A stretch of 64,000 nt of DNA from Mariniradius saccharolyticus AK6 (GCF_000330725.2 NZ_AMZY02000003.1:179915-243914), one strand, 5' to 3'. Positions 8,139 to 17,057 are shown, counted from the stretch's first letter. The notes: a model not told the origin generated them from the letters alone. Numbers and translations are program-made.

Positions 8139-8810
8139 TTATTGTTGTTTATTGGTTGATGGTAATTCTTTGATACGGATGTTTCGAAAATAGAGTAAAT
8201 CCCCATGTCCCAAGAAGCCAATGTGGCCTTTGCTGCGCTGCAGCCCGGGGTGCTGTTGTTGGTCAAGGGTTCCATTTTTGCTGGCTTCCAAGTAATCGCC
8301 TTCAAGAATGGTGGTCCCGTTGAGGATCACCTTGATTTTGGGATGCTGGACGATTACCTCTTGCTGATTCCACTCACCAGCTGCTTTCAAATATCCGCGC
8401 TCGGCTGGCATGACGCCGTAGACGGAACCATGGTATTGGTAGACCTTCAGGTTGGCATATTTTTCGGCTTCATTGTCCAAGATCTGAATCTCCTTACCCA
8501 CATAGGCAGCATCTCCTTCCAAAGGGGCATGGATGCCCAGGCCATTGTTGGCACCGGGAGTGAGTTTGAACTCAAATCGCAAAATGAAATTCCCGTATTC
8601 TTTCTCCGTGAAAAGATTTCCTCCGCCACCACCTTTGGGATCCACGACGATCATGCCGTTTTCGGCCCGGTATGCGGATTTATTGCCAATCCATCCTTCT
8701 AGGTTTCGACCATTGAAAAGCAGAGTGAAGCCATTTTCTGGGACTTCTTGGGCTTGGAGCCATCCAAATAGCAGCAGCAAGGGAACCGGTAGCAGGACTT
8801 TCAGTCTCAT
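8139..8810 (-). CDS. DUF1080 / 3-keto-disaccharide hydrolase-type protein
   Basis: A 223-residue secreted protein starting at the ATG at 8810, with signal peptide ...LLLLFGWLQAQ. The rest is a single DUF1080 concanavalin-like beta-sandwich: FTLLFNGRNLEGWIG at the start, the central block NNGLGIHAPLEGDAAYVGKE, the EIQILDNEA segment, and the closing GHIGFLGHGDLLYFRNIRIKEL. Members hydrolyse 3-keto-O-glycosides that Gfo/Idh/MocA enzymes create by oxidation, and this gene sits 4 bp upstream of such an enzyme. The longer reading frame reaches 8993 but lacks a signal-peptide start there. The substrate cannot be deduced. Confidence 0.92.
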   Translation of the reverse strand: MRLKVLLPVPLLLLFGWLQAQEVPENGFTLLFNGRNLEGWIGNKSAYRAENGMIVVDPKGGGGGNLFTEKEYGNFILRFEFKLTPGANNGLGIHAPLEGDAAYVGKEIQILDNEAEKYANLKVYQYHGSVYGVMPAERGYLKAAGEWNQQEVIVQHPKIKVILNGTTILEGDYLEASKNGTLDQQQHPGLQRSKGHIGFLGHGDLLYFRNIRIKELPSTNKQQ

Positions 8811-9233
8811 AGGATTGGTAGGTAAAAAGGATTGGAAAATACAGAAGCCGTCCGCGATGGAGCCTTTCTTGTAGCTTAAATAATCGAAAAAAACTGGATT
8901 AAAAAACTTATTGAAAAATTTAAAAAAAGGGTACGCTCCAGTACGCTTTCCTATTTCCACCAACACCCCTGAATTGATACTGCATGCATTCAAGTCAATC
9001 TTAATCCTCGATCCCGATGTCCGCCCATTGCTGTCTTATCCGACTCCAAAACCCAATTTTATTCTCAAACGATTACATGCCATTATCCCCAAGGTAATTT
9101 TCTGGAAAGAAGGCAATCTGGGCGCTTCACCAACGTCATCAATGGATCGAATTTTCCCCTTATCCCTTATCCCCTTATCCCTCATCCGCTAATCCCTAAT
9201 CCCCAATCTCCTGTTCCTCATCAACTTAGCCAA
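8811..9233. other. Intergenic region with CCTTATCC-type tandem repeat
   Basis: Contains the upstream region of the DUF1080 operon (right to left) and, at 9156-9207, a pyrimidine-rich degenerate tandem repeat. No supported gene is present. Confidence 0.55.
9156..9207. repeat. Degenerate CCTTATCC/CTAATCC tandem repeat
   Basis: About seven imperfect 7-8 bp units (CCTTATCC, CTCATCC, CTAATCC variants) on the plus strand. It is non-coding and resembles the other slippage-type repeats in this window. Confidence 0.7.
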
Positions 9234-10037
9234 CTACTTCACCACCAACAACGGCACATGTGTATGGTAGGCCATTTGAAGGGAGTGGCTTTTGTTGAAA
9301 AGGTATTCGTAGAAGTTCTTGCTTTTGGAAATCATGGTAAGGATCGTCGCGGGGTTGATTTGAAGGAAAGTCGCGATGCCTTCTTCGAGACCGGCGGCCT
9401 GTACGAGCTGAAAATTAAGATCCAAATTGGGATATCTTTCCTTCAGGTAGACCTCCAATCCCTTGAACTCTATTTTTTTTTCGAAGGATTCTTCCAGCTC
9501 AACATGAAAGAAGGTGTACCGGAGGTCCAATCCCTTGGTGAGTTTGAAGATATGTTTGAAGTATCTTTCGTCTTCCTTGTTCAGTTCCAAGGCGACAGCT
9601 ATTTGGTCCATTCTCTCCAGGCTTGCATCAGCAGGCACGGCCAAGACGGGAACTTTGGACTCTTTGATCACATGGCCTGTATTGGAGCCAATCAGGGCCT
9701 TTTTGATGCCACTGGCACCTTGGGTGCCCATGACGATAAGGTCGTATTCTTCTTGGTAGGCCAAAGATGTCACAGCGGAGGCAACACTTCCCTGCAGGAT
9801 GCGGTAGTTCATTTCAAGGCCCGCTTCCTTACCCGCGGCCACAAGCTTCTTCAGGTCCTGTTTGGCCTCATGCTCGATCTGGGCGATGATTTCCGTGGCT
9901 TGGGCGGCAAAATCGTATACGGCGTAAAAGGCATACAACAAGGTGATGGATGCATGGTTCTTCGCTGCAAGGTTCTTTGCAAATTCGAGTGCCTTGTTGG
10001 CATTGTCGGAGAAATCGGTGGGGACGAGGATTTTCAT
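9234..10037 (-). CDS. Universal stress protein, tandem UspA domains
   Basis: A 267-residue cytoplasmic protein made of two Usp domains. The first begins MKILVPTDFSDNANKALEFA and ends with the ATP-binding-type loop GTQGASGIKKALIGSNTGHVI (about 105-125), followed by SKVPVLAVP. The second half (about 145-267) is more divergent and lacks a clear G-x2-G-x9-G loop, so only the first domain is likely to bind nucleotide. Such tandem proteins are usually induced by starvation or oxygen limitation. It is monocistronic with no obvious partner. Confidence 0.93.
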   Translation of the reverse strand: MKILVPTDFSDNANKALEFAKNLAAKNHASITLLYAFYAVYDFAAQATEIIAQIEHEAKQDLKKLVAAGKEAGLEMNYRILQGSVASAVTSLAYQEEYDLIVMGTQGASGIKKALIGSNTGHVIKESKVPVLAVPADASLERMDQIAVALELNKEDERYFKHIFKLTKGLDLRYTFFHVELEESFEKKIEFKGLEVYLKERYPNLDLNFQLVQAAGLEEGIATFLQINPATILTMISKSKNFYEYLFNKSHSLQMAYHTHVPLLVVK

Positions 10038-10528
10038 GGTCTTTGGGTCTTGATATCGTAGGGGTCCTTATTTGGCCGGTCGGTTTTTTTTTTACCTAGG
10101 CCAATTTACCGAAAAAAAAGGGTAGGAAATGCTGATTTTGGTCAGTTGGAAAGTTGATTTTTTTGGTTTGGGGAAGGAAGCAAAAAAGTACGAGTTGTGG
10201 AATGGAGGATGGGAAGGTAAAGTATTCGTTTTGAAAACAGACGGATTGCGAAAGGAAGGCATTTGATGATGAAGATGCCAAAATCCGAGAAATGATAAAG
10301 GGCAGTTTTTTCATGGATAAAAATCATATTCCACTGTAACATTCGTCACGCTTTGGCGACTATTTCAGGGATATTTTTGGACCAAGAAAGAAAAATTAAA
10401 GGAAACTTACGGATGGGGGGCGAAAGTCTCCCAACATTCCATAAAGTGATTAGTTGTGGTTTATGGGAGTACCGAAAGAGGGCAATCAGTAGATTGTCCT
10501 TTTTCTTTCAATCAATTAAGTTAGTGAC
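10038..10528. other. Intergenic region between divergent genes; nothing identified
   Basis: Holds the upstream regions of the stress protein and of the sterol-desaturase-like gene, and an 11-T run at about 10082-10092. Short minus-strand frames (66-72 codons) have no protein-like features. No repeats or RNA were recognised. Confidence 0.4.
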
Positions 10529-11428
10529 ATGGAAATCGAAAAGTACATCAAGATCATCGGCGATTCTTACTACGGGTATTTCAATTACCTCGTCAACGAG
10601 ATGTTTTATCCCTCTTGGCACAACTACTTTTGGTGGCTTCTGGGGTTGTCGGTAGGCGTGTGGCTCTTGGAGATTTTCTTGCCTTGGCGCGAAAAGCAAG
10701 CCATTTTCCGAAAGGACTTTTGGCTGGATGGCTTCTACATGTTTTTCAATTACTTCCTCTTTTCGCTCATTGCCTACAACGCGATTTCAAATGTGGCGGT
10801 GGAATTGTTCAATGATTTTCTGGGCCTGTTTGGTGTGGAAAACATCGTGGCCATCCATATCGAGTCTTGGCCTAGATGGGCGCAATTCCTGCTTTTGTTC
10901 CTGATTGCGGATTTTATACAATGGAATGTGCACCGCCTGCTGCATCGGGTGCCTGCACTTTGGGAGTTCCACAAGGTGCACCATTCGGTGGAGGAAATGG
11001 GCTTCGCGGCACACCTCCGCTTTCACTGGATGGAGACAATTCTGTACAAATCGGCACAATACATTCCGCTGGCGATGATTGGCTATGGGCTGGAGGACTT
11101 CTTCATCGTGCACATCTTCACTACGGCCATCGGGCACCTCAACCACGCGAATATCAAGTTGACGTACGGGCCCTTGAAATTCATCCTTAACAATCCCGTC
11201 ATGCACCTTTGGCACCACGCCAAGGCTTTGCCCAAGAATATGCCCTACGGAGTGAATTATGGGATCACGCTGAGCCTTTGGGACTACCTATTCAAGACTG
11301 ACTACATTCCACATGAAGGGGAATATGAGCCCCTGGGTTTCGATGGGATGGAGGAGTTTCCAAAAACATTTTGGCAACAAGTGACCTATCCGTTTTTTAA
11401 AAAGAAGTCGAACGAGGATGCCGAATAG
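10529..11428 (+). CDS. Sterol desaturase / fatty-acid hydroxylase superfamily membrane protein
   Basis: A 299-residue integral membrane non-haem di-iron oxygenase. Four hydrophobic segments lie in the first about 150 residues. The histidine clusters that bind iron are present: HRLLHR (about 132-137), HKVHHS (about 147-152) and HLWHH (about 230-234), with additional His at HLNH. The family hydroxylates or desaturates lipid substrates such as sterols, carotenoids and fatty acids, and the actual substrate here is unknown. A small membrane-protein gene follows 36 bp downstream on the same strand. Confidence 0.92.
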   Translation: MEIEKYIKIIGDSYYGYFNYLVNEMFYPSWHNYFWWLLGLSVGVWLLEIFLPWREKQAIFRKDFWLDGFYMFFNYFLFSLIAYNAISNVAVELFNDFLGLFGVENIVAIHIESWPRWAQFLLLFLIADFIQWNVHRLLHRVPALWEFHKVHHSVEEMGFAAHLRFHWMETILYKSAQYIPLAMIGYGLEDFFIVHIFTTAIGHLNHANIKLTYGPLKFILNNPVMHLWHHAKALPKNMPYGVNYGITLSLWDYLFKTDYIPHEGEYEPLGFDGMEEFPKTFWQQVTYPFFKKKSNEDAE

Positions 11429-11464
11429 CAGGCATTCCCGTTCCCATGAATAAACGATAAGAAA

Positions 11465-11716
11465 ATGAAATCCAGCCTCAATAATTGGAGATTTGTCATC
11501 CTGCTTTGCCTAACCTTGGGTTTGGCGCCCTTTGTACCTGAACCTCATATCTGGGGAAAAATCCGCTGGATTGCGGGCGGCGCCAAAGGAATGGCCGCGC
11601 TCGATTGGTTTGATTTTTTCTTCCATGCTATTCCCTGGATCTTGTTGCTGAGGTTGATTGTACTCAAAACGACGGGAAAGCTTGGCAAGCCGGAAGCGAA
11701 GACAGCCGCAAAGTAA
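11465..11716 (+). CDS. Small two-helix membrane protein
   Basis: An 83-residue protein with two hydrophobic segments (about 10-24 and 54-66) separated by a conserved-looking loop (PEPHIWGKIRWIAGGAKGM). The basic/Ala-rich tail is presumably cytoplasmic. It resembles small hypothetical proteins of the PEPHIxGKIRW type that I recall from many bacteria, with no assigned function. It lies 36 bp behind the desaturase-like gene and is probably in the same transcript. Confidence 0.75.
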   Translation: MKSSLNNWRFVILLCLTLGLAPFVPEPHIWGKIRWIAGGAKGMAALDWFDFFFHAIPWILLLRLIVLKTTGKLGKPEAKTAAK

Positions 11717-11761
11717 CTCCCTGTGTGATGAAGGTTACTGTATGAGGGCAGGCCTTGCCCG

Positions 11762-11769
11762 TAAATTTG
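11762..11769 (+). promoter_or_regulatory. Putative -7 element for the rhodanese gene
   Basis: TAAATTTG matches the Bacteroidota -7 consensus exactly, 89 bp upstream of the ATG. There is no clear TTG at -33. Confidence 0.4.
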
Positions 11770-11858
11770 CTTTACAATAAATCAAAAATGGCCAAGGGCG
11801 GGTGAAACACCATCGTTGCGCTGACATCCAGAGTAAGCAATCTCAAATCACACATACC

Positions 11859-12194
11859 ATGTTCAATTTCTTTAAAGCAAAACCAAAAACGTATTCGGAC
11901 CTTTCTTGTGAAGACTTCAAGAAGGGCATGAACGAAAAAGACGCCGTCATCATCGACGTCAGGACCGCCGGTGAATTCAACTCAGGCAAACTCAAAGGTG
12001 CCCGTAACATCGACATCATGGGATCCGGATTCATGGCACAGGTCCAAAATCTTCCCAAGGACAAAAAATACTACCTCTATTGCCGCAGCGGCAACCGCAG
12101 TGGCCAAGCTTGTGAGGTGATGGCCAAGTTGGGATTCGAAAACTTGAACAATATGGCTGGCGGCATCATGAGCTGGCCTTACGAAGTTGTATAA
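11859..12194 (+). CDS. Rhodanese-like domain protein (single domain)
   Basis: A 111-residue sulfurtransferase-fold protein. The ATG at 11859 (MFNFFKAKPKTYSDLS) is chosen because the extra 19 residues of the longer frame have no domain features. The motif IIDVRTAGEFNSGKLKGARNID marks the rhodanese start, and the active-site loop CRSGNRS (Cys at about 77) is intact. The protein is short and lacks a signal peptide, as in GlpE/PspE-type single-domain rhodaneses. It likely handles persulfide sulfur in the cytoplasm. The gene ends in a strong terminator. Confidence 0.92.
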   Translation: MFNFFKAKPKTYSDLSCEDFKKGMNEKDAVIIDVRTAGEFNSGKLKGARNIDIMGSGFMAQVQNLPKDKKYYLYCRSGNRSGQACEVMAKLGFENLNNMAGGIMSWPYEVV

Positions 12195-12220
12195 ATTAGA
12201 TTGGGTTGAATGGTGTTGAA

Positions 12221-12255
12221 GTCCAGCCTCGGTTTCCGGGGCTGGACTTTTTTTG
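12221..12255 (+). terminator. Rho-independent terminator of the rhodanese gene
   Basis: Stem GTCCAGCC / GGCTGGAC (12221-12247) with an 11-nt loop, followed by seven T residues. Confidence 0.92.
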
Positions 12256-12303
12256 ATTGCTGTACTTCGAAAAAACCCGGCAGAGCACCTTGCTCGTGGT
12301 AGG

Positions 12304-14736
12304 TTATTCGTTTTTTGGGCTAAGAAGGATGTTCTCCACTGCTGCCTTTTCGATCATCGTACCTTCAAAATACACCGGGAAATACTGGTCCTTTGCCCAA
12401 AGCGGGAACAGATTGCCATAAAAAGGGCTAGCTGGATTTCCCGATTGACCAGGGGTATTTGTTCCCCGGGATTTTTCCCAATCCGCAGTATCCACTATCA
12501 ACCGAAAAGAAGCCCCAAAATTGTTGTTGTCTCCGTAGCCTGTGGCCGAGGGGCTAAAGCTGTAACCACCTCTCGGAGCAGGCCCAAAGTCCAGTAGCTG
12601 CTGGATTTCTGGCTTGACCAAGGCGCTGAGCGGGTGCCGCAGCAGCGCGTGTTTGTAGGCGTTTTGGCCGTATTGCCATTTTTGTATGTCGGGGCCAAGC
12701 TTGATCTCGAGCTTCGAAATGGCTTTTTCAAAAGTCGTGATTAAGAAGGAATCTCTTCTTTGCTGCGGATTTGCCTCAAACACCATTTCCGGGTGCGACA
12801 TCCATTCGAGGACCTTGGTCATTTGGATTTGCCCATACAAATCATGCACCGCTTCGGGCACCACAAGTGGCTTCAGGTCTTCGCGGATGGTACGCTCCCA
12901 CATGATATAGATTGCTGCCGGAATGGAGCCTGCCTCAAGGTTTTTGTCCCATTGGTTCAAAAGCAACTGCATATCGGAAAGTCTCTTTTCCTGTAGCTGC
13001 AAGTTGGTCAGCATGGGAACCAAAATCCGTGCAGGTAAGGCTTGATGGTCATTTTGCAGTTGTTGCATGAGTGGCAAGCTTGCTTTTTCGGTTTTTCCAA
13101 GCACCTGCCTTATTCGATCTCCACGGAAGGCATCCGCCCACTCATAGCCCAATGCCTCGGGAAACGGGTAATATGCAGGACTTACGTTTTCATTTGCCGT
13201 GACGATGAAGCCTTCTTTTGGATTCATGCTATGGGGTCGGTCCAGCATCGGCAAAATCCCATCCCAATCCATGCTGCCATCGCCCAAGGTAGCCACCAAG
13301 CCCGAGTGCTTGCGGCGTATGGGACTGATCCCCGTAGCCTGCCAACCGATGTTGCCTTCCTTGTCAGCCCAGACCATGTTTTCGGCAGGTACATGATTGT
13401 ACTTGCAAGCTTCACGGAATTCCTCCCAACTTTTGGCTTGCCCCATGCGGAGGCTAGCCAAGTAAGGTGCCCCGCCGGCACGCAGCCAAGCGCATTCGAC
13501 AGCCACGGCTTTGTGCAATAGGGTATCTACAAAAGTCACCGGTCCATGAACCGTGTAGTGATGGAGGACGATTTTTTTACCCACATTTTTGACCAAGATC
13601 GTATCGGAAACAGTATCCATTTTTTTCCACTTCCCAGCGTGGAAATAACGGGTCGGATCATTGGGGTCAAGGTCATACACCCGCAGGTCTTCCATATCAG
13701 TTTCAAAAATCGTCAATCCCCAAGCCCCCTGCGGATTATGTCCGATCGAGACACCGGGAATGACCGGCTCACCGCCACCTACGACATCCCAACCCGGACC
13801 ATGGAGGTGCACCCAATAGCGCAATGACGGGACAGCGATGGAACGGTGGGGGTCATTCGCCAACATCGGGAAGCCACTTTCCGTCCGTGATCCATGGATT
13901 ACCCAATTGTTGCTGCCGTCATGCGCTCTTTCCAACGATTCTATCCCTTCTTCCTCGGTTGTCGCCAATAGGGATAAATCTTCGATTCCGGCCCGATAGG
14001 ATGCTTGGATATCTTCCGGAAGAAACTTCAACGGGGCACGAAAGGCATTGTAGGGTGCCAGGATATCTTTTTCCAGCAATTCCTTGGGAATATTGGGGTG
14101 GAGGCTCAGGTCGGGTCGATTTGGATGGAAATAGTGGATGAATGCTGTTTTTTCTGGTCCAATCATGCTGACCATCCTTGAGAATGAGAGTTCGTCCTTT
14201 ACGTTTTCCAAAAGGCCCTGATGCCGCGAAATCACCACTTCCCATGTCCAAGGCTCCGGAAGGATATTCAAAAGTTTAAATTCCAGCGGGAGTAGGGCAG
14301 GATTGGCACGCGCCTCGGCGATGTAGGCGTTGACGCCGCGGACAAAGGACTCGATGATTTGTTCTCCGCGCGGGTGATAGTGGTTCAGTTCAGTCGATTT
14401 TGCTCCCCTGTATTTGAACAGGCGTACACCTTGATCACGCGCAAGTTCCCGTTCACCGAAAATCTCCGCCATTGTCCCAGTAGCTTGTCGCCTCCATATT
14501 TCAAATTGGAACAATCGGTCCTTAGCGGCCAAGTATCCTTGGCTGAAAAAAAGGTCAGCCTCCGTTTCCGCGAAAATATGGTTGATGCCGGCAGAGTCCC
14601 GCAGTACCCTGACTTCTTTTTCCAGGCCATCGATTCGGATTTGGGTATTTTGGGCGAATAGGGGGATGCAGCAAGAGCATACCAACGTCGCGGCAAAGAA
14701 TAGTTTATACTGAAACCTGAGAGCGAACTTGTACAC
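12304..14736 (-). CDS. Penicillin-acylase-family (S45) amidohydrolase
   Basis: An 810-residue periplasmic Ntn-hydrolase precursor starting at a GTG (14736). The signal peptide ends ...CIPLFAQ. The alpha-chain region begins VRVLRDSAGINHIFAETEADLFFSQGYLAAKDR, the usual S45 N-terminal block. The autocatalytic maturation site is DG-SNNWV, making Ser275 the predicted N-terminal nucleophile of the beta chain. SGFPMLANDPH and the catalytic-Asn-type block TANEN lie downstream. Family members hydrolyse amide bonds of beta-lactams, acyl-homoserine lactones or other N-acyl compounds, and the substrate cannot be told from sequence. The gene stands alone. Confidence 0.93.
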   Translation of the reverse strand: MYKFALRFQYKLFFAATLVCSCCIPLFAQNTQIRIDGLEKEVRVLRDSAGINHIFAETEADLFFSQGYLAAKDRLFQFEIWRRQATGTMAEIFGERELARDQGVRLFKYRGAKSTELNHYHPRGEQIIESFVRGVNAYIAEARANPALLPLEFKLLNILPEPWTWEVVISRHQGLLENVKDELSFSRMVSMIGPEKTAFIHYFHPNRPDLSLHPNIPKELLEKDILAPYNAFRAPLKFLPEDIQASYRAGIEDLSLLATTEEEGIESLERAHDGSNNWVIHGSRTESGFPMLANDPHRSIAVPSLRYWVHLHGPGWDVVGGGEPVIPGVSIGHNPQGAWGLTIFETDMEDLRVYDLDPNDPTRYFHAGKWKKMDTVSDTILVKNVGKKIVLHHYTVHGPVTFVDTLLHKAVAVECAWLRAGGAPYLASLRMGQAKSWEEFREACKYNHVPAENMVWADKEGNIGWQATGISPIRRKHSGLVATLGDGSMDWDGILPMLDRPHSMNPKEGFIVTANENVSPAYYPFPEALGYEWADAFRGDRIRQVLGKTEKASLPLMQQLQNDHQALPARILVPMLTNLQLQEKRLSDMQLLLNQWDKNLEAGSIPAAIYIMWERTIREDLKPLVVPEAVHDLYGQIQMTKVLEWMSHPEMVFEANPQQRRDSFLITTFEKAISKLEIKLGPDIQKWQYGQNAYKHALLRHPLSALVKPEIQQLLDFGPAPRGGYSFSPSATGYGDNNNFGASFRLIVDTADWEKSRGTNTPGQSGNPASPFYGNLFPLWAKDQYFPVYFEGTMIEKAAVENILLSPKNE

Positions 14737-14803
14737 GGATATGGATTTTGGGTTTGGGGATTGGGTAATAATTTCGCCAAAAAAGATGTTCGGAAAATAA
14801 AAA

Positions 14804-14833
14804 TTGGATAAACGGTAGGGTCCTGTATTTTCG
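14804..14833 (+). promoter_or_regulatory. Promoter of the Dabb lipoprotein gene
   Basis: TTG at 14804-14806, a 19-bp spacer, then TATTTTCG at 14826-14833 (one mismatch to TAnnTTTG). It lies 35 bp upstream of the start codon. Confidence 0.55.
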
Positions 14834-14868
14834 AACTTTGGAAATTAGGCCATCAAAACTTTCGCGCT

Positions 14869-15282
14869 ATGAAAACAAGGTACCTATTCGTATTGCTTTT
14901 GACCGCTGCCTGCCAGCAAGCCCCCAAGGAAGTCATCAAAGAAGAAAAAATCATCGAAAAGAAAATCGTTATGGACAAAGCGCTCAGGCACGTAGTATTG
15001 TTCAAGTTTAAAGACAGTTCTCCCCAGGCCGAGGTTGACAAGGTTGTAGAAGCTTTTATGGCACTTTCGGATAAAATTGACGTCATCCAGTCATTGGAGT
15101 GGGGTACCAACAACAGTCCTGAAGGATTGGCGCAAGGATTCACCCATTGTTTTTTGGTGACCTTTGCTTCGGAGGCTGATAGGGATACCTACCTGCCACA
15201 TCCTGAGCATAAGGCTTTTGTGGAGGTATTGGGGCCTCATTTGGACAAAGTATTGGTCGTGGACTATTGGGCAACAAAATAG
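14869..15282 (+). CDS. Dabb (stress-responsive A/B barrel) domain lipoprotein
   Basis: A 137-residue protein with a lipobox-like signal (LLLTAACQ, Cys at residue 15), a charged linker (KEVIKEEKIIEKK) and one Dabb domain (about 38-135). The domain starts LRHVVLFKFKDSS and contains the typical SLEWGTNNSPEGLAQGFTHCFLVTFASEADRDTYLPHPEHKAF pattern, of which HxxF and HPEH are the hallmark parts. Dabb proteins are small dimeric ferredoxin-like-fold proteins with varied or unknown roles. The gene converges on a hypothetical gene, and their stops share one hairpin. Confidence 0.9.
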   Translation: MKTRYLFVLLLTAACQQAPKEVIKEEKIIEKKIVMDKALRHVVLFKFKDSSPQAEVDKVVEAFMALSDKIDVIQSLEWGTNNSPEGLAQGFTHCFLVTFASEADRDTYLPHPEHKAFVEVLGPHLDKVLVVDYWATK

Positions 15283-15305
15283 GGATTAGTATCTAATCCC
15301 TATTT
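15277..15305. terminator. Palindrome spanning both convergent stop codons
   Basis: A perfect 12-bp stem (AAATAGGGATTA / TAATCCCTATTT) with a 5-nt loop. It contains the TAG of the Dabb gene (15280-15282) and the TAG of the opposing gene (15293-15295). There is no long T-tract on either side, so termination efficiency is uncertain. Confidence 0.55.
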
Positions 15306-15703
15306 ACCGGAAGTTCACTGTTTTTCTGGTGCTCGTTGTCGCCTATGTTGACCACCTCGATCACGACAAAATTGCTGGCGCCTCGCCAAGGGAGGGCGTT
15401 CAAATATTCCTTGTAGCGTAATTCTACAAATCGTCCACTTGCCCGTTCCAACTTGGCAGCGACCTCATCGTCCTTGGCGCTGAACCTGAATTCGTTGCTT
15501 TGAAGTGCCCCTGCCGTCGGGCTTTGGAAGCCTTCCTGCACGATACGGCCTTCCCAGGTTTTGAAGACGTAGCCTTTCTTTTCAAAGTAGTTGAGGTTTC
15601 CGGCCTTGATTCCTTCTCCGAATACAAAATAGTACCTCCAATAGAATACCCCGGCCAAAATTACCACCAAGGCAAACAGGGCAATTTTTACAAATTTGTT
15701 CAT
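15293..15703 (-). CDS. Conserved Bacteroidota membrane-anchored protein of unknown function
   Basis: A 136-residue protein with one N-terminal hydrophobic anchor (about residues 6-26) and a short extracytoplasmic domain beginning FGEGIKAGNLNYFEKKGYVFKTWEG (only the pattern SEGxRAGxLxKxSxKG is diagnostic). I recall this pattern in Bacteroidota proteins often mislabelled '6-phosphogluconate dehydrogenase'. Nothing here resembles that enzyme, since there is no Rossmann fold and the length is far too short. Function unknown. Confidence 0.82.
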   Translation of the reverse strand: MNKFVKIALFALVVILAGVFYWRYYFVFGEGIKAGNLNYFEKKGYVFKTWEGRIVQEGFQSPTAGALQSNEFRFSAKDDEVAAKLERASGRFVELRYKEYLNALPWRGASNFVVIEVVNIGDNEHQKNSELPVNRD

Positions 15704-15956
15704 AGTAACGTGAAGCGCGTATTGAGTTGAAAATTGTTTTGGATAAAAATATCCTTACAATTTGGGATTATTGGGCGAATAAAGCAACTTTCAGCCACGG
15801 GGCTCGGAGGATTTTTTCAATAGGTATGCATTGAGCGATAAAAACCGATTTTGCCTTGAATATCACAAAGAGATTCTGCCCGGAATAGCTGACAGTGTCT
15901 TCACTTTGTCCTGCACAGTAGGTGTACGAGTTAGACCTTCCAAGCTTTCCAAGCTC

Positions 15957-17057
15957 CTAATCCACTGTCCAAAGCCATTTGCCGTAGCCTTCCTTTTCCA
16001 TGTTTTGTTTGGGGATGAAGCGCATCGCGGCGGAATTCATGCAGTAGCGTAGCTTGGTTGGTTCGGGCCCGTCGTTGAATACATGCCCCAAGTGGGAATC
16101 TCCCAATTTGCTCCTCACTTCGACCCGAACCATCCCGTAACTCGAATCAGTCGGTTTGTCGATCAAGCGTGCATCCAAGGGCTTGGTGAAGCTTGGCCAT
16201 CCCGAGTAGGATTCGTATTTGTCCGAGGATGAAAAGAGGGGTGCGCCAGACACAATGCAGACATAGATTCCTTTTTCCTTGTTGCCGTTGTATTCGTTGC
16301 TGAAAGCACGTTCCGTTTCTTCGTGCATGGTCACGGCAAACTGAAGTGGGCTGAGCCGCTCTTTGAGCTCTTTTTCACTGGGTTTCTTGTATTGGGTTTC
16401 CGGCTTGGTTGGCCAATGTGCTGCAATAAAGGCATCACGTCCTGAACCTTTTCTATAGGCGTAGTAGTCATCCGGATTTTTCTTGTAGTAATCCTGGTGG
16501 TAGTCTTCCGCGGGATAGAAGTTGGTAAACTTAATGATGGGCGTCACGATCGGTTTTTCGAACACCTCTGATTTTTTGAGCTTTGCGATAGAGGCTTCTG
16601 CCGCATCCTTTTGAAGTTTGTCATGAAAAAAGATCGCAGAGGTATATTGAAAACCGCGGTCATAAAATGAGCCGCCTTCATCCGTTGGGTCGAACTGCTG
16701 CCAAAAGATGTCCAACAGTTCGCTGTAGCTGATGATGTCAGGGTTGAAGGCGATCTGAACGGACTCGCGGTGGGTGGTTTTGCCGCCCGCCACCTGTTCG
16801 TAGGTAGGGTCTTTTTCCTTGCCACCCGCATAGCCTGAGGTGACGGAAATAATGCCGTCGATTCCCTCAAACGGGGCTTCGATACACCAAAAGCAGCCTC
16901 CTGCAAAAGTTGCGAGTGCCGTTGGCCCTGCATAAGTGCTTGTTTCCTCGTTTTCCGAAATTTTTTCTTTTCCGTTTTCAGCTTTGGAACAGGCCAAAAA
17001 ACTGAACAGAAAACTGGTCATAAATACCAAAGTGAGGATTTTCTTTCTTGATTTCAT
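15957..17057 (-). CDS. msrAB: Bifunctional methionine sulfoxide reductase MsrA-MsrB lipoprotein
   Basis: A 366-residue envelope repair enzyme. Lipobox FSFLACS (Cys at about 23) predicts a lipoprotein. The MsrA domain (about 45-200) has catalytic GGCFWC in FAGGCFWCIEAPFEG. The MsrB domain (about 220-366) has GWPSF, DSHLGHVFNDGP and catalytic RYCMNSAAMRF. It reduces both S- and R-Met-SO in oxidised surface proteins. The MsrB half lacks both zinc CxxC pairs (only CIVS remains of the first) and the usual recycling cysteine before GWPSF (ESYSGWPSF), so it is the zinc-free form and must be recycled differently. No thioredoxin domain is fused. Confidence 0.96.
   Translation of the reverse strand: MKSRKKILTLVFMTSFLFSFLACSKAENGKEKISENEETSTYAGPTALATFAGGCFWCIEAPFEGIDGIISVTSGYAGGKEKDPTYEQVAGGKTTHRESVQIAFNPDIISYSELLDIFWQQFDPTDEGGSFYDRGFQYTSAIFFHDKLQKDAAEASIAKLKKSEVFEKPIVTPIIKFTNFYPAEDYHQDYYKKNPDDYYAYRKGSGRDAFIAAHWPTKPETQYKKPSEKELKERLSPLQFAVTMHEETERAFSNEYNGNKEKGIYVCIVSGAPLFSSSDKYESYSGWPSFTKPLDARLIDKPTDSSYGMVRVEVRSKLGDSHLGHVFNDGPEPTKLRYCMNSAAMRFIPKQNMEKEGYGKWLWTVD

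Noticed and set aside
10142..10342. 66- and 72-codon minus-strand frames in the 10.1-10.3 kb gap
   Set aside because: Hydrophobic and Ser/Phe-rich by chance; no conservation clue, start context or operon link.
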